Positions 17,592-25,249 of a stretch of DNA of 64,000 bases are shown piece by piece (the first letter of the stretch is position 1; every line of letters starts with the position of its first letter). The notes under the pieces are model-generated. The model did not search any database. It was not told where the DNA came from and was given only the letters and a program-made list of their open reading frames with translations. This DNA comes from Xenophilus aerolatus (GTDB lineage Bacteria; Pseudomonadota; Gammaproteobacteria; Burkholderiales; Burkholderiaceae_C): assembly GCA_029968055.1 (NCBI GenBank), contig JASCNX010000005.1, positions 410,346 to 474,345 of the forward strand. Direction: 5' to 3'. Position numbers and translations under genes: made by a program.

Positions 17592-18583
17592 CGACACCGA
17601 CACGCCGCTGGACGCGGCCCCTCGCGCTGGGCGCATTGGCCGTGGCCGCCGCCCTGGGCAGCGGCCTGGCGGCAGCACAGGCTTTTCCGGCTGCCAAGCC
17701 CATCCGCCTCGTCGTGGGCTATCCGCCCGGCGGCGGCATCGACTTCGCGGCCCGCACGGTGCAGGTGCCGATGCAGGAGGCGCTCAAACAGCAGATCGTG
17801 GTCGACTACAAGCCGGGCGCGAGCGGCATGATCGCCGCCACCGAACTCGCGCGCCAGCCGGCCGACGGCTACACGCTGCTGCTGGCCAACACGGGGCCGT
17901 TCGCCATCGCGCCTTACCTGCAGTCCAAGCCGCCCTACGACCCCATCAGGCAGTTCACCTACATCGGCCAGATCAGCCAGGGCAGCTACATCGCCGTGAC
18001 GCGGCCCGACCATCCGGCGAAGAATCTCAAGGAGTTCGTGGCCTGGGCCAAGCAGCAGGGCGGCAAGGTGAACTTCGCCTCGGGCGGCAACGGCACCTCG
18101 ACCCACCTCAACGGCGAGTTGATGAACCAGGTCGCGGGGCTGGACATGACGCATGTGCCCTACAAAGGCAGCGCGCCCGCGGTGCAGGATCTGATCGGCG
18201 GGCAGACGCAGATCCTCATCGACGCCGGCAGCGTGCTGCTGCCGCAGGTCAAGGGCGGCAAGCTCAAGGCACTGGCTGTCACGGGTCCGAAGCGCGATCC
18301 CCAACTGCCCGACGTGCCGACGGTCGGGGAACTGGGTCTGGGCGGCATGGAGTCGGTGGGTTTCCAGGGCCTGGTCGGCCCGGCCGGCATGCCGAAGGAC
18401 GTGGTGGAGCGCCTCTCGGCCGAACTCGCCAGGGCGCTCGCGCAGCCCGACGTGCAGACCAAGTTCGCCACCGCGGGTGCCGAGGTGCACCCGCTCGGCC
18501 CGGCGGAGTTTTCGGCCTTCGTGAAGGCCGACAACGAGAAGTGGGCCAAGCTGATTCGCGAACGCAAGCTGCAACTCGATTGA
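17588..18583 (+). CDS. Bug/TctC-family substrate-binding protein
   Basis: A 331-residue periplasmic receptor with signal peptide (RPLALGALAVAAALGSGLAAAQA). Motifs are KPIRLVVGYPPGGGIDFAAR, DYKPGASGMIAATELAR, PYDPIRQFTYIGQI, THVPYKGSAPAVQDLIGGQ and LPDVPTVGELG. AGGAG 5 bases before ATG 17588 supports the start, which overlaps the DUF72 stop. Ligand unknown; no TctA/TctB genes nearby. It is followed after 8 bases by another, clearly diverged Bug receptor, so the two may bind different ligands. Confidence 0.92.
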   Translation: MTTPTRRWTRPLALGALAVAAALGSGLAAAQAFPAAKPIRLVVGYPPGGGIDFAARTVQVPMQEALKQQIVVDYKPGASGMIAATELARQPADGYTLLLANTGPFAIAPYLQSKPPYDPIRQFTYIGQISQGSYIAVTRPDHPAKNLKEFVAWAKQQGGKVNFASGGNGTSTHLNGELMNQVAGLDMTHVPYKGSAPAVQDLIGGQTQILIDAGSVLLPQVKGGKLKALAVTGPKRDPQLPDVPTVGELGLGGMESVGFQGLVGPAGMPKDVVERLSAELARALAQPDVQTKFATAGAEVHPLGPAEFSAFVKADNEKWAKLIRERKLQLD

Positions 18584-18591
18584 CCGAACAC

Positions 18592-19590
18592 ATGAACACG
18601 TCGACTGACACGGGCCGGCGGCCCTTTCTGCGGGCGGCGCTCGGCCTCGCCGCCCTGGGCGCCGCGGGCCTGATGCGCCCGGTGCTTGCGCAGGAGCTGC
18701 CCAGAACCCTCCGCCTGGTCGTGGCCTACCCGGCGGGCGGTGTGAGCGACGTGGTGGCCCGTGCCCTGGCCGACCGCCTGGCCGCACAGATGGGCAACAC
18801 GGTGATCGTCGACAACCGCGCCGGAGCCAGCGGCGCGATCGGCATGGACGTGGTGGCCAAGGCCGCACCCGACGGCGCGACGCTGGGCTTCGCGGCCATC
18901 AGCCCGCTGGTGCTGAGCCCGCACCTTGGCAAGCTGCCCTACGACCCGTTGCGCGACGTGGCGCCGGTGGCCAGCGTGATGTATTCGCCCGTGCTCCTGC
19001 TGGCGACGCCGGCCAGCACCAGCGCGGACTTCGCGGCGCTGATGGACGTCGCCCGCGCGCAGCCCGGGGCCGTGCGCTGGGCCACCTCAGGGCCGGCGTC
19101 GCTGGGCCACATCATGCTGGAGCAGTTGCGCGCCGCCGCGCGGGTGGACATCACGCACATCCCGTACAAGGGCGGCGGCCAGCAGATGAACGATGCGCTC
19201 TCGGGCCAGTTCGAGGTGCTGTCGACCAACGCAGGGCCGGCCGTGGCGGCGCAGATCCAGGCCGGCAAGCTGCGGCCGCTGGCGGTGGGTGCGCCGGCGC
19301 GGCTCGACACGCTGCCGCAGGTGCCGACGCTGGCGGAGCTGGGCTACCGTGCAGCCAACCTGTCGTCGCAGTTCGGCGTCTTCGCGCCGGCCGCGCTGCC
19401 GCCCGCACTGGTGGCGCGCTACAACGCCGAGATCAACAAGGCCCTGGCCAGCCCGGAGCTGCGCGCCAAGCTCACGGCCACCGACAACGTGCCCACCGGC
19501 GGTAGCCCCAGCGATTTCGCCCGCGAGATCCTGGCGGAATACGAGAGCAACGGCCGCATCATCCGGGCCGCCGGCATCAAGGCCGACTAG
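18592..19590 (+). CDS. Bug/TctC-family substrate-binding protein
   Basis: A 332-residue periplasmic receptor. The signal has a twin-arginine-like start (TGRRPFLRAALGLAALGAAGLMRPVLAQ), so Tat export is possible. The mature part shows LRLVVAYPAGGVSDVVARALAD, DNRAGASGAIGMD, PYDPLRDVAPV, THIPYKGGGQQMNDALSGQFEV and LPQVPTLAELGYR. It lies 8 bases after the preceding receptor gene, so they share a transcript starting at or before xerD. The ligand is unknown. Confidence 0.92.
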   Translation: MNTSTDTGRRPFLRAALGLAALGAAGLMRPVLAQELPRTLRLVVAYPAGGVSDVVARALADRLAAQMGNTVIVDNRAGASGAIGMDVVAKAAPDGATLGFAAISPLVLSPHLGKLPYDPLRDVAPVASVMYSPVLLLATPASTSADFAALMDVARAQPGAVRWATSGPASLGHIMLEQLRAAARVDITHIPYKGGGQQMNDALSGQFEVLSTNAGPAVAAQIQAGKLRPLAVGAPARLDTLPQVPTLAELGYRAANLSSQFGVFAPAALPPALVARYNAEINKALASPELRAKLTATDNVPTGGSPSDFAREILAEYESNGRIIRAAGIKAD

Positions 19591-19628
19591 CGGGGCAGGG
19601 CGGCCGCCCGGCAGCTTGCGGCCGACCT

Positions 19629-19650
19629 CAGCCTACCTTATAGTAGGCTG
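19629..19650. promoter_or_regulatory. palindromic operator overlapping the TetR-gene promoter
   Basis: CAGCCTAC (19629-19636) and GTAGGCTG (19643-19650) are perfect inverted arms around CTTATA. The -10 TATAGT (19639-19644) sits in the middle, with a -35-like TTGCGG at 19616-19621 spaced 17 bases. The ATG follows at 19651. This is the classic layout for autorepression by a TetR regulator, with a leaderless start. Confidence 0.7.
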
Positions 19651-20214
19651 ATGGCGACCGGCAATTCCTCCGCTTTCAGCACGCGCGACGAGATCCTGCG
19701 CGTCGGGCGCGAGCTGGTGCAAACGCGCTCGTACCTGGGCTTCAGCTTCCAGGACGTGGCCGACGCGGTCGGGGTGCGCAAGGCGAGCCTCTACCACCAC
19801 TTCCCGACCAAGGAGGCGCTGGGCATCGAGGTGCTGAAGGAGGCCGCGCAGGCCTTCGACGCCTGGGCCGCGCGCCGGGCCGGCGTGCCGGCCGAGCGGC
19901 TGGACGCGTACTTCCGCATGTACCGCAACGGCCTGCAGGCCGGGTCGGCCGTCTGCCCCGCGGGGGCGCTCGTGCCGGGCTGGGCCTGCATCAACGAGGA
20001 GCTGCAGGCGACGGTGCAGGGCCTGCGCCGGGCGCAGGTGCGCTGGCTTGCCGGCGTGCTGGGCGAACTGGGCCGCGATGCGGCGCTCGCCGAGCGGCAG
20101 GCGGCCTGGATCTACGCGACCTGTCAGGGTGCCCTCATCACGGCCCGCATGAGCGGGCGCGTGCGCGATTTCGACGAGGTGACCGCCCAGCTGCGCGCGG
20201 TGCTGCTGGACTGA
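19651..20214 (+). CDS. TetR/AcrR-family transcriptional regulator
   Basis: A 187-residue regulator. The N-terminal HTH is ILRVGRELVQTRSYLGFSFQDVADAVGVRKASLYHHFPTKEALGIEVL, a standard TetR DNA-binding domain (residues about 14-60). The rest is a helical ligand domain containing AVCPAGALVPGW and IYATCQGALITARMSG. The gene begins directly at a palindrome with a -10 in its centre, and a second palindrome of related half-sites precedes the next gene (thiolase). It most likely represses both itself and the thiolase-MaoC genes, with an acyl-CoA or related compound as a plausible but unproven effector. Confidence 0.88.
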   Translation: MATGNSSAFSTRDEILRVGRELVQTRSYLGFSFQDVADAVGVRKASLYHHFPTKEALGIEVLKEAAQAFDAWAARRAGVPAERLDAYFRMYRNGLQAGSAVCPAGALVPGWACINEELQATVQGLRRAQVRWLAGVLGELGRDAALAERQAAWIYATCQGALITARMSGRVRDFDEVTAQLRAVLLD

Positions 20215-20230
20215 AGCACCGTTTTTCGTG

Positions 20231-20257
20231 GGGCATGCGTCGCATGCCCTTTTCTTT
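20231..20257 (+). terminator. intrinsic terminator after the TetR gene
   Basis: GGGCATGCG and CGCATGCCC form a near-continuous stem (20231-20249) followed by TTTTCTTT. It separates the TetR gene from the thiolase promoter region. Confidence 0.8.
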
Positions 20258-20266
20258 GGCCGGAAA

Positions 20267-20288
20267 GACTACCGATCGGTAGGTAGTC
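20267..20288. promoter_or_regulatory. palindromic TetR-type operator upstream of the thiolase gene
   Basis: CTACCGATCGGTAG (20269-20282) is a perfect 14-base palindrome of the kind bound by TetR-family proteins; flanking GAC at its left and GGTAGTC at its right extend it. It lies 20-40 bases before the thiolase ATG. The half-site CTACC also occurs in the operator before the adjacent TetR gene, so the same protein probably binds both. Confidence 0.7.
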
Positions 20289-20307
20289 CATGCAAGGAGA
20301 TCGATCC

Positions 20308-21441
20308 ATGAAAGCCCTCATCAGCGCCTACGCCCGCTCACCTTTCCATTTCGCCCGCAAGGGCCGGCTCGCCGAGGTGCGGCCCGACACGCTGGCGGCC
20401 GAAGTCGTCAAGGGCCTGCTCGCCCGCACCGACCTCGACCCGGCGCTGCTGGAGGACGTGATCCTCGGCTGCGCCTACCCCGAGGCGGCGCAGGGCAACA
20501 ACCTGGCGCGCATCGTCGGCCTGCTGGCCGGTCTGCCCGAAGCGGTGGGCGGCATGACGGTCAACCGCTTCTGCGGCTCGTCGATGCAGGCGGTGCACAT
20601 CGCTGCGGCGCAGATCGAGGCCGGAATGGGCGAGGCCTTTCTCTGCGTGGGCGTCGAGTCGATGACGATGGTGCCGCAGGGCGGCTTCAATTTCTCGCCC
20701 AACCCGGAGTTGCTGGCCAACACCGCCGCCTACCTCTCGATGGGCGAAACGGCCGAGAACGTGGCCGAGCGCTGGCAGGTGAGCCGTGCCGACCAGGAGC
20801 TGCTGGCACTGCAGTCGCACCAGAAGGCCGCCCGGGCGCGCGACGAAGGGCGGCTGGCTGCCGAGATCGTCCCCATCCGCCTGCCCGACGGCGAATTCGT
20901 CGATGCCGACGGCTGCATCCGCCCCGGCACCACGCTGGAGGCGCTGGCCGGACTCAAGCCCGTCTTCCGGCCCGACGGCGTGGTGACGGCAGGCACCTCG
21001 TCGCCGCTGACCGACGGCGCGGCCGCGGTGCTGGTGACCAGCGACGACTTCGCGGCGCGGCACGGCCTGGCGCCGCTGGCGCGGGTGCGCAGCTTCGCCA
21101 CCGTGGGGGTCGATCCGGCCGTCATGGGCATCGGCCCGATCCCGGCCACGCGCAAGGCGCTGGCCCGCGCGGGCCTTGCGGTCGACCAACTCGACGTGGT
21201 GGAGATCAACGAGGCCTTCTCCTCGCAGGCACTGGCCTGCATCCGCGACCTGGGCCTGGACCCGGCGACCGTGAACATCGACGGCGGCGGCCTGGCGATC
21301 GGGCATCCGCTGGGCGCGACGGGCGCGCGCATCACCGGCAAGGCCGCCGCGCTGCTGGCACGCGAGAAGGGGCGCTATGCACTGTCGACCCAGTGCATCG
21401 GCGGCGGGCAGGGCATCGCAACGGTGCTCGAGCGGCCCTGA
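20308..21441 (+). CDS. thiolase (acetyl-CoA C-acyltransferase)
   Basis: A 377-residue degradative-type thiolase that cleaves 3-ketoacyl-CoA with CoA. The nucleophile is Cys89 in NRFCGSSMQA; GGGLAIGHPLGATGARI gives the His, STQCIGGGQGIA the second Cys, and EINEAFSSQA the conserved Asn/Glu region. AAGGAGA 8 bases before ATG 20308 fixes the start; an upstream ATG at 20290 lies within the operator/RBS region. Regulated by a TetR palindrome just upstream. With the downstream MaoC hydratase it suggests acyl-CoA turnover, but no acyl-CoA dehydrogenase is adjacent. Confidence 0.93.
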   Translation: MKALISAYARSPFHFARKGRLAEVRPDTLAAEVVKGLLARTDLDPALLEDVILGCAYPEAAQGNNLARIVGLLAGLPEAVGGMTVNRFCGSSMQAVHIAAAQIEAGMGEAFLCVGVESMTMVPQGGFNFSPNPELLANTAAYLSMGETAENVAERWQVSRADQELLALQSHQKAARARDEGRLAAEIVPIRLPDGEFVDADGCIRPGTTLEALAGLKPVFRPDGVVTAGTSSPLTDGAAAVLVTSDDFAARHGLAPLARVRSFATVGVDPAVMGIGPIPATRKALARAGLAVDQLDVVEINEAFSSQALACIRDLGLDPATVNIDGGGLAIGHPLGATGARITGKAAALLAREKGRYALSTQCIGGGQGIATVLERP

Positions 21442-21532
21442 GCGCCTGGCCTTGCGCCCAAGCCGGCCCGCGGTGGCGCGCCGCGGGCTATCGTTGCGCC
21501 TGTCAGCCACACATCACACGGAGCTTTCTGCC

Positions 21533-21997
21533 ATGAGCGATGCCAGCACGCCGCGCCTGTACCTCGAAGACCTCCACGTCGGCGACCGCTTCACCAGCGG
21601 CGAGCATGCGCTCGACACGGCGCAGATCATTGCCTTCGCGCGCGAATTCGATCCGCAACCCTTCCACACCGATCCGCAGAAGGCCGAGCACACCTTCTTC
21701 CGCGGCCTGGCCGCGAGCGGCTGGCACACGGCGGCGCTGACGATGAAGCTGCTGGTCGAGAGCGGCATCCCGCTGGCCGACGGCATCATCGGCTCGGGTG
21801 GCGAGGTGGCCTGGCCGCAACCCACGCGGCCGGATGACGTGCTGCATGTGGAGAGCGAGGTGATGGAGATCATTCCCTCGCGCTCGAAGCCCGAGCGCGG
21901 CATGGTCGTGATGCGCTGCGAGACGCGCAACCAGCGCGGCGAGCTGCTGCAGCGCTTCTCGCCGAAGATGGTGGTGTCGCGCCGGCCGAAGGCCTGA
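21533..21997 (+). CDS. MaoC-family (R)-specific acyl dehydratase
   Basis: A 154-residue single hot-dog domain protein. Typical motifs are LEDLHVGDRFTSGEHALD, the hydratase segment FAREFDPQPFHTDPQKAE with the conserved Asp and His, FRGLAASGWHTAAL, and GSGGEVAWPQPTRPDDVLHVESEV. It hydrates enoyl-CoA or a related unsaturated thioester. GGAG before ATG 21533 supports the start. It lies 91 bases after the thiolase gene; a TATCGT box at 21489 may give it its own promoter. It converges on the DUF455 gene with a 6-base gap. Confidence 0.9.
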   Translation: MSDASTPRLYLEDLHVGDRFTSGEHALDTAQIIAFAREFDPQPFHTDPQKAEHTFFRGLAASGWHTAALTMKLLVESGIPLADGIIGSGGEVAWPQPTRPDDVLHVESEVMEIIPSRSKPERGMVVMRCETRNQRGELLQRFSPKMVVSRRPKA

Positions 21998-22003
21998 GAC
22001 GGT

Positions 22004-22822
22004 TCAGGCCGGCTGCTGCAGGGCCTGCAGTTCCTCGTCGCTGAACCCGGCCTTCGCCCGCGCCTCGAGATTGAACGGCGGCTTCAGCCGCGGTGCCTCG
22101 TGGCGGCGGTACAGCACGCGGTAGTGCGCCAGCGCGTCGAGCCCGTCGCGCGCGCACAGCCAGGCGTACCAGTGGTTGCCGATGGCCACGTGGCCGATCT
22201 CGTCGCGCAGGATGATGTCCAGGATCTCCACCGCGCGCAGTGCGTCGGGCGTGTTCACCCGGCGCAGCTTGGCCTGGATGAGCGGCGTGGCGTCGAGCCC
22301 GCGCGCCTCCAGCGTGCGTGGCACCAGGGCCATGCGGGCGACCACGTCGTCCTTCGTCTTCTCGCACATGGTCCACAGGCCATCGTGGCCCGGGAAGTCG
22401 CCGTAGCGCCAACCCATCGTCTGCAGATGGGCATGGATCAACGTGAAGTGGTAGGCCTCTTCGTCGGCCACGCGCAGCCAGTCGCGGTAGTAGGCCGCCG
22501 GCATGCCGTCGTAGCGCCACATCGCGTCGAGCGCGAGGTTGATGGCGTTGAACTCGATGTGGCAGATCGAGTGGACCAGCGCCGCGCGGCCTTCGTCGGT
22601 GAAGGGCGAGCGCGTCGGCACCTCGGTGGCCGACACCCGCACGGGCCGTGCCGGCCGGCCGGGCACGCCCGCGTCGTCGCCTGCGTCGCGCACGGCGGCG
22701 CACCACGACGCGTCGGCGATCGTTGCGGTGGCCGCCTGCGCGGCCAGGGCCCGCGTCGCGGCCACTTTTTCTTCCGGGTCGGCAAGGCGGAGCGCATGCA
22801 GCGCACGCGGGCGGGGGTGCAT
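22004..22822 (-). CDS. DUF455 ferritin-like domain protein
   Basis: A 272-residue protein of the DUF455 ferritin-like family. The helical bundle carries Glu and His residues that could bind a di-metal centre: HSICHIEFNAINLALDAMWRY, VADEEAYHFTLIHAHLQ, and LDIILRDEIGHVAIGNHWYAW. The N-terminal 65 residues are Ala-rich. Enzymatic role unknown; members are annotated near tRNA- or redox-related genes, but that is only context. The ATG is 7 bases after TAGAAT on the minus strand. It diverges from the gamma carbonic anhydrase gene. Confidence 0.88.
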   Translation of the reverse strand: MHPRPRALHALRLADPEEKVAATRALAAQAATATIADASWCAAVRDAGDDAGVPGRPARPVRVSATEVPTRSPFTDEGRAALVHSICHIEFNAINLALDAMWRYDGMPAAYYRDWLRVADEEAYHFTLIHAHLQTMGWRYGDFPGHDGLWTMCEKTKDDVVARMALVPRTLEARGLDATPLIQAKLRRVNTPDALRAVEILDIILRDEIGHVAIGNHWYAWLCARDGLDALAHYRVLYRRHEAPRLKPPFNLEARAKAGFSDEELQALQQPA

Positions 22823-22825
22823 CCC

Positions 22826-22835
22826 TACAATTCTA
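22826..22835. promoter_or_regulatory. overlapping divergent -10 boxes between DUF455 and carbonic anhydrase genes
   Basis: The 10 bases TACAATTCTA read TACAAT on the plus strand and TAGAAT on the minus strand. The minus-strand box lies 7 bases before the DUF455 ATG (22822); the plus-strand box lies 85 bases before the carbonic anhydrase ATG (22917). The strands cannot both be occupied by polymerase at once. Confidence 0.5.
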
Positions 22836-22916
22836 GGGACCGCATCGCCGGCGGCCCTGCGCCCGTGCGGTGCGCGCCTTCATCCCCCACATCCGAACAC
22901 GCTGGAGACTCCCCCG

Positions 22917-23441
22917 ATGGCCCTGTATGAACTCGACGGCGTCGCGCCGCAACTCGCCGCCGGCGCCTGGGTGGCCGACAGCGCCCAGGTCATCGGCAAC
23001 GTGAAGATGGACGTGGACAGCAGCGTCTGGTTCGGCGCCGTGCTGCGCGGCGACACCGAGACGCTCACGATCGGCCGCAACAGCAACATCCAGGACTTGT
23101 CGGTGCTGCACGCCGACGTCGGCTGCCCGCTGACCATCGGCGAGAACGTGACGGTGGGCCACCAGGTCATGCTGCATGGCTGCACGATCGGCGACAACTC
23201 GCTCATCGGCATCCAGGCGGTGGTCTTGAACAACGCGAGGATCGGCCGCAACTGCATCGTCGGCGCCGGCAGCGTGGTGACGGAGGGCAAGGAGTTCCCG
23301 GACAACTCCCTCATCATCGGCGCGCCCGCCAAGGTGGTGCGCACGCTCGACGAGGCGGCCGCCGCCAAGCTGCGCCAGAGCGCGGAGCATTACGTGGATA
23401 ACGCCCGGCGCTTCGCCTCGGGCCTGAAAAAGATCTCTTGA
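22917..23441 (+). CDS. gamma-class carbonic anhydrase family protein
   Basis: A 174-residue left-handed beta-helix (hexapeptide repeat) protein of the gamma-CA/YrdA type. Seen: GAWVADSAQVIGNVKMDVDSSVWFGAVLRGD, RNSNIQDLSVLHAD, GENVTVGHQVMLHGCTIGDNSLIG and GAPAKVVRTL. The three zinc-binding histidines are in VLHAD, VGHQV and MLHGC. GGAGA before ATG 22917 sets the start. Whether it hydrates CO2 or is a non-catalytic YrdA-like form cannot be decided. It diverges from the DUF455 gene. Confidence 0.92.
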   Translation: MALYELDGVAPQLAAGAWVADSAQVIGNVKMDVDSSVWFGAVLRGDTETLTIGRNSNIQDLSVLHADVGCPLTIGENVTVGHQVMLHGCTIGDNSLIGIQAVVLNNARIGRNCIVGAGSVVTEGKEFPDNSLIIGAPAKVVRTLDEAAAAKLRQSAEHYVDNARRFASGLKKIS

Positions 23442-23491
23442 ATGAAGTTCGCTCGCTGTTTCTCCCCCGTTTCCCTTCTCAAGGCACCTGC

Positions 23492-23535
23492 GGAACCGGC
23501 TTGGCCGGGCCGCTGCGTGCGCCCCCTCGAGGGGG
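23492..23535. repeat. interspersed repeat ending in CCCCCTCGAGGGGG (copy A)
   Basis: GGAACCGGCTTGGCCGGGCC followed by CTGCGTGCG and the palindrome CCCCCTCGAGGGGG. It matches the minus strand of 33449-33492 at 40 of 44 positions by eye. Both copies lie between genes, here in the 124-base gap before hslO. Confidence 0.8.
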
Positions 23536-23565
23536 CGCGCCGAGGGCGCATGGGGGTGTAAGGCG

Positions 23566-24552
23566 ATGTCCGAACTGCATACCTTTCTTTTCGATGGCCT
23601 TCCCGTGCGCGGCATGGTGGTCAGGCTCGACCAGGCCTGGCAGGAGGTGCTGGCGCGCCGCGCCTCCAACACCCACACGGGCGCCTACCCGCAACCGGTG
23701 GCCGAGCTGCTGGGCGAGATGACGGCCGCCGCCACGCTGATGCAGGCCAACATCAAGTTCAAGGGTTCGCTGATCCTGCAGATCTTCGGCGACGGGCCGG
23801 TGAAGGTCGCGGTGGCCGAGGCGCAGCCCGACCTGGGCGTGCGCACCACGGCCAGCGTGGTCGGCGAGATCGCGGCCGACGCCGGCCTGCCGGACCTGGT
23901 CAACGTGGGCAACAAGGGCCGCTGCGCCATCACGCTCGACCCCAAGGACCGCCTGCCCGGCCAGCAGCCCTACCAGGGCGTGGTGCCGCTCTTCGGCGAC
24001 CGCGGCGAGAAGCTGGGCAAGCTCAGCGACGTGCTGCAGCACTACATGCTGCAAAGCGAGCAGCTCGACACCACGCTGGTGCTGGCGGCCGACGACAAGG
24101 TGGCGGCGGGCCTGCTGATCCAGCGCCTGCCGGTGACCGGCGAGGGCAACCTCGCTGGCGGCACGGCGCGCGCCAACGAAGACGACATCGGCCTGAACGA
24201 GGACTACAACCGCATCGCCACGCTGGCCGCCAGCCTGACGCGCGAGGAACTGCTCACGCTCGACGTCGAGACCATCCTGCGGCGCCTCTTCTGGGAAGAG
24301 AAGCTGCTGCGCTTCGAGCCGCGCAGCGGCATGCTGGGCCCGCACTTCGCCTGCACCTGCAGCCGCGAACGCGTGACCAACATGCTGCGCGGGCTGGGCC
24401 GGGACGAGGCCGAAAGCATCCTGGCCGAGCGCGGCAACATCGAGGTGGGCTGCGACTTCTGCGGCAAGCAGTACCGCTTCGACCCGGTCGATGCGGCACA
24501 GATCTTCACCTCGCCCGGCGACCAGATGCCGGGCAGCAGCGTCGTGCAGTGA
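23566..24552 (+). CDS. hslO: redox-regulated chaperone Hsp33
   Basis: A holdase chaperone activated by oxidation or bleach. The 328-residue protein has the Hsp33 core (TLMQANIKFKGSLILQIFGDGPVK; KGRCAITLDPKD; YQGVVPLFGD) and the C-terminal zinc redox switch CTC, then CDFC near residues 265 and 301. The start ATG 23566 has GTAAGGCG just upstream. The gene stands alone behind a repeat-containing gap. The acidic linker LNEDYNRIATLAASL is conserved. Confidence 0.95.
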   Translation: MSELHTFLFDGLPVRGMVVRLDQAWQEVLARRASNTHTGAYPQPVAELLGEMTAAATLMQANIKFKGSLILQIFGDGPVKVAVAEAQPDLGVRTTASVVGEIAADAGLPDLVNVGNKGRCAITLDPKDRLPGQQPYQGVVPLFGDRGEKLGKLSDVLQHYMLQSEQLDTTLVLAADDKVAAGLLIQRLPVTGEGNLAGGTARANEDDIGLNEDYNRIATLAASLTREELLTLDVETILRRLFWEEKLLRFEPRSGMLGPHFACTCSRERVTNMLRGLGRDEAESILAERGNIEVGCDFCGKQYRFDPVDAAQIFTSPGDQMPGSSVVQ

Positions 24553-24571
24553 AGGTGGCGCCGGCGGGCGC

Positions 24572-25249
24572 TCAGCCGTTGCGGCCCGCCAGCAGATCGG
24601 TGAAGAGGCGGTGCTCGCACCTCGGGTCGGAGCACTTCTCGCACGGCCAGTTCCACGCCGGCGATTCGGATCCCTTTCGCCCCGGGGCGCCCGTCCGCTC
24701 CGCGCGGTCGGCCATGGCATTGATCGCATTCCAGGCGTTGGCGAGCCGTTCGGGCCCGCTGCCATGCACCACCGCGTAGGGCACGCCGCCCCGCGCCAGG
24801 GCCGCGCGAACCCGCGCATCCACCGGTTCGCGCACGTGCGGCCCATCGCGCTGCAGGCCGTCGGCCACCCAGGGCAGGTCGAGCGCGGTGAGCAGGGTGA
24901 GGGTGCAGCGCCGCTGGGCCGCGAGCGCCGCGTCGTAGAGCGAGCGGTCGTCGAAGAGCAGGTCGCTGTAGACGGCCGTCATGAGGGCCGTGGTGTCGGC
25001 CACGGCCACGCCGGCCGCTGCGGCGACGGCGATGCGGTGGGTCTGCTCGTCGGCGATGGCGGCCTGTTCGTCGGGCCGGGGGGTGCGGCCCTCGCGGTCG
25101 CACCACTCGCGCAGGTATTCGCCCACGAGGCTGGTGCCGACACCGCGTGCCTGCAGGCGTGCCGTGAGCGCGCGCGCCAGCTCGGTCTTGCCGGTGCTCT
25201 CGGCACCGAGCACCGCGATCACGCAGCCGGCGGGCAGGCGCGGCGTCAT
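24572..25249 (-). CDS. NadR-type ribosylnicotinamide kinase-like ATPase with a Cys-rich tail
   Basis: A 225-residue P-loop protein. It opens with VIAVLGAESTGKTELARALTARL, very like the kinase part of NadR (AAA_28), followed by VGEYLREWCDREGR, a DEQAAIADEQTHRIA helix and DTTALMTAVYSDLLF. It overlaps the pnuC stop (25246-25249), so it probably phosphorylates nicotinamide riboside brought in by PnuC to give NMN. The C-terminus ends in CEKCSDPRCEHRLF, a C-x2-C-x4-C-x-H pattern that could bind zinc or an Fe-S cluster and is not part of NadR as I know it. The kinase assignment is from motif plus neighbour. Confidence 0.82.
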   Translation of the reverse strand: MTPRLPAGCVIAVLGAESTGKTELARALTARLQARGVGTSLVGEYLREWCDREGRTPRPDEQAAIADEQTHRIAVAAAAGVAVADTTALMTAVYSDLLFDDRSLYDAALAAQRRCTLTLLTALDLPWVADGLQRDGPHVREPVDARVRAALARGGVPYAVVHGSGPERLANAWNAINAMADRAERTGAPGRKGSESPAWNWPCEKCSDPRCEHRLFTDLLAGRNG

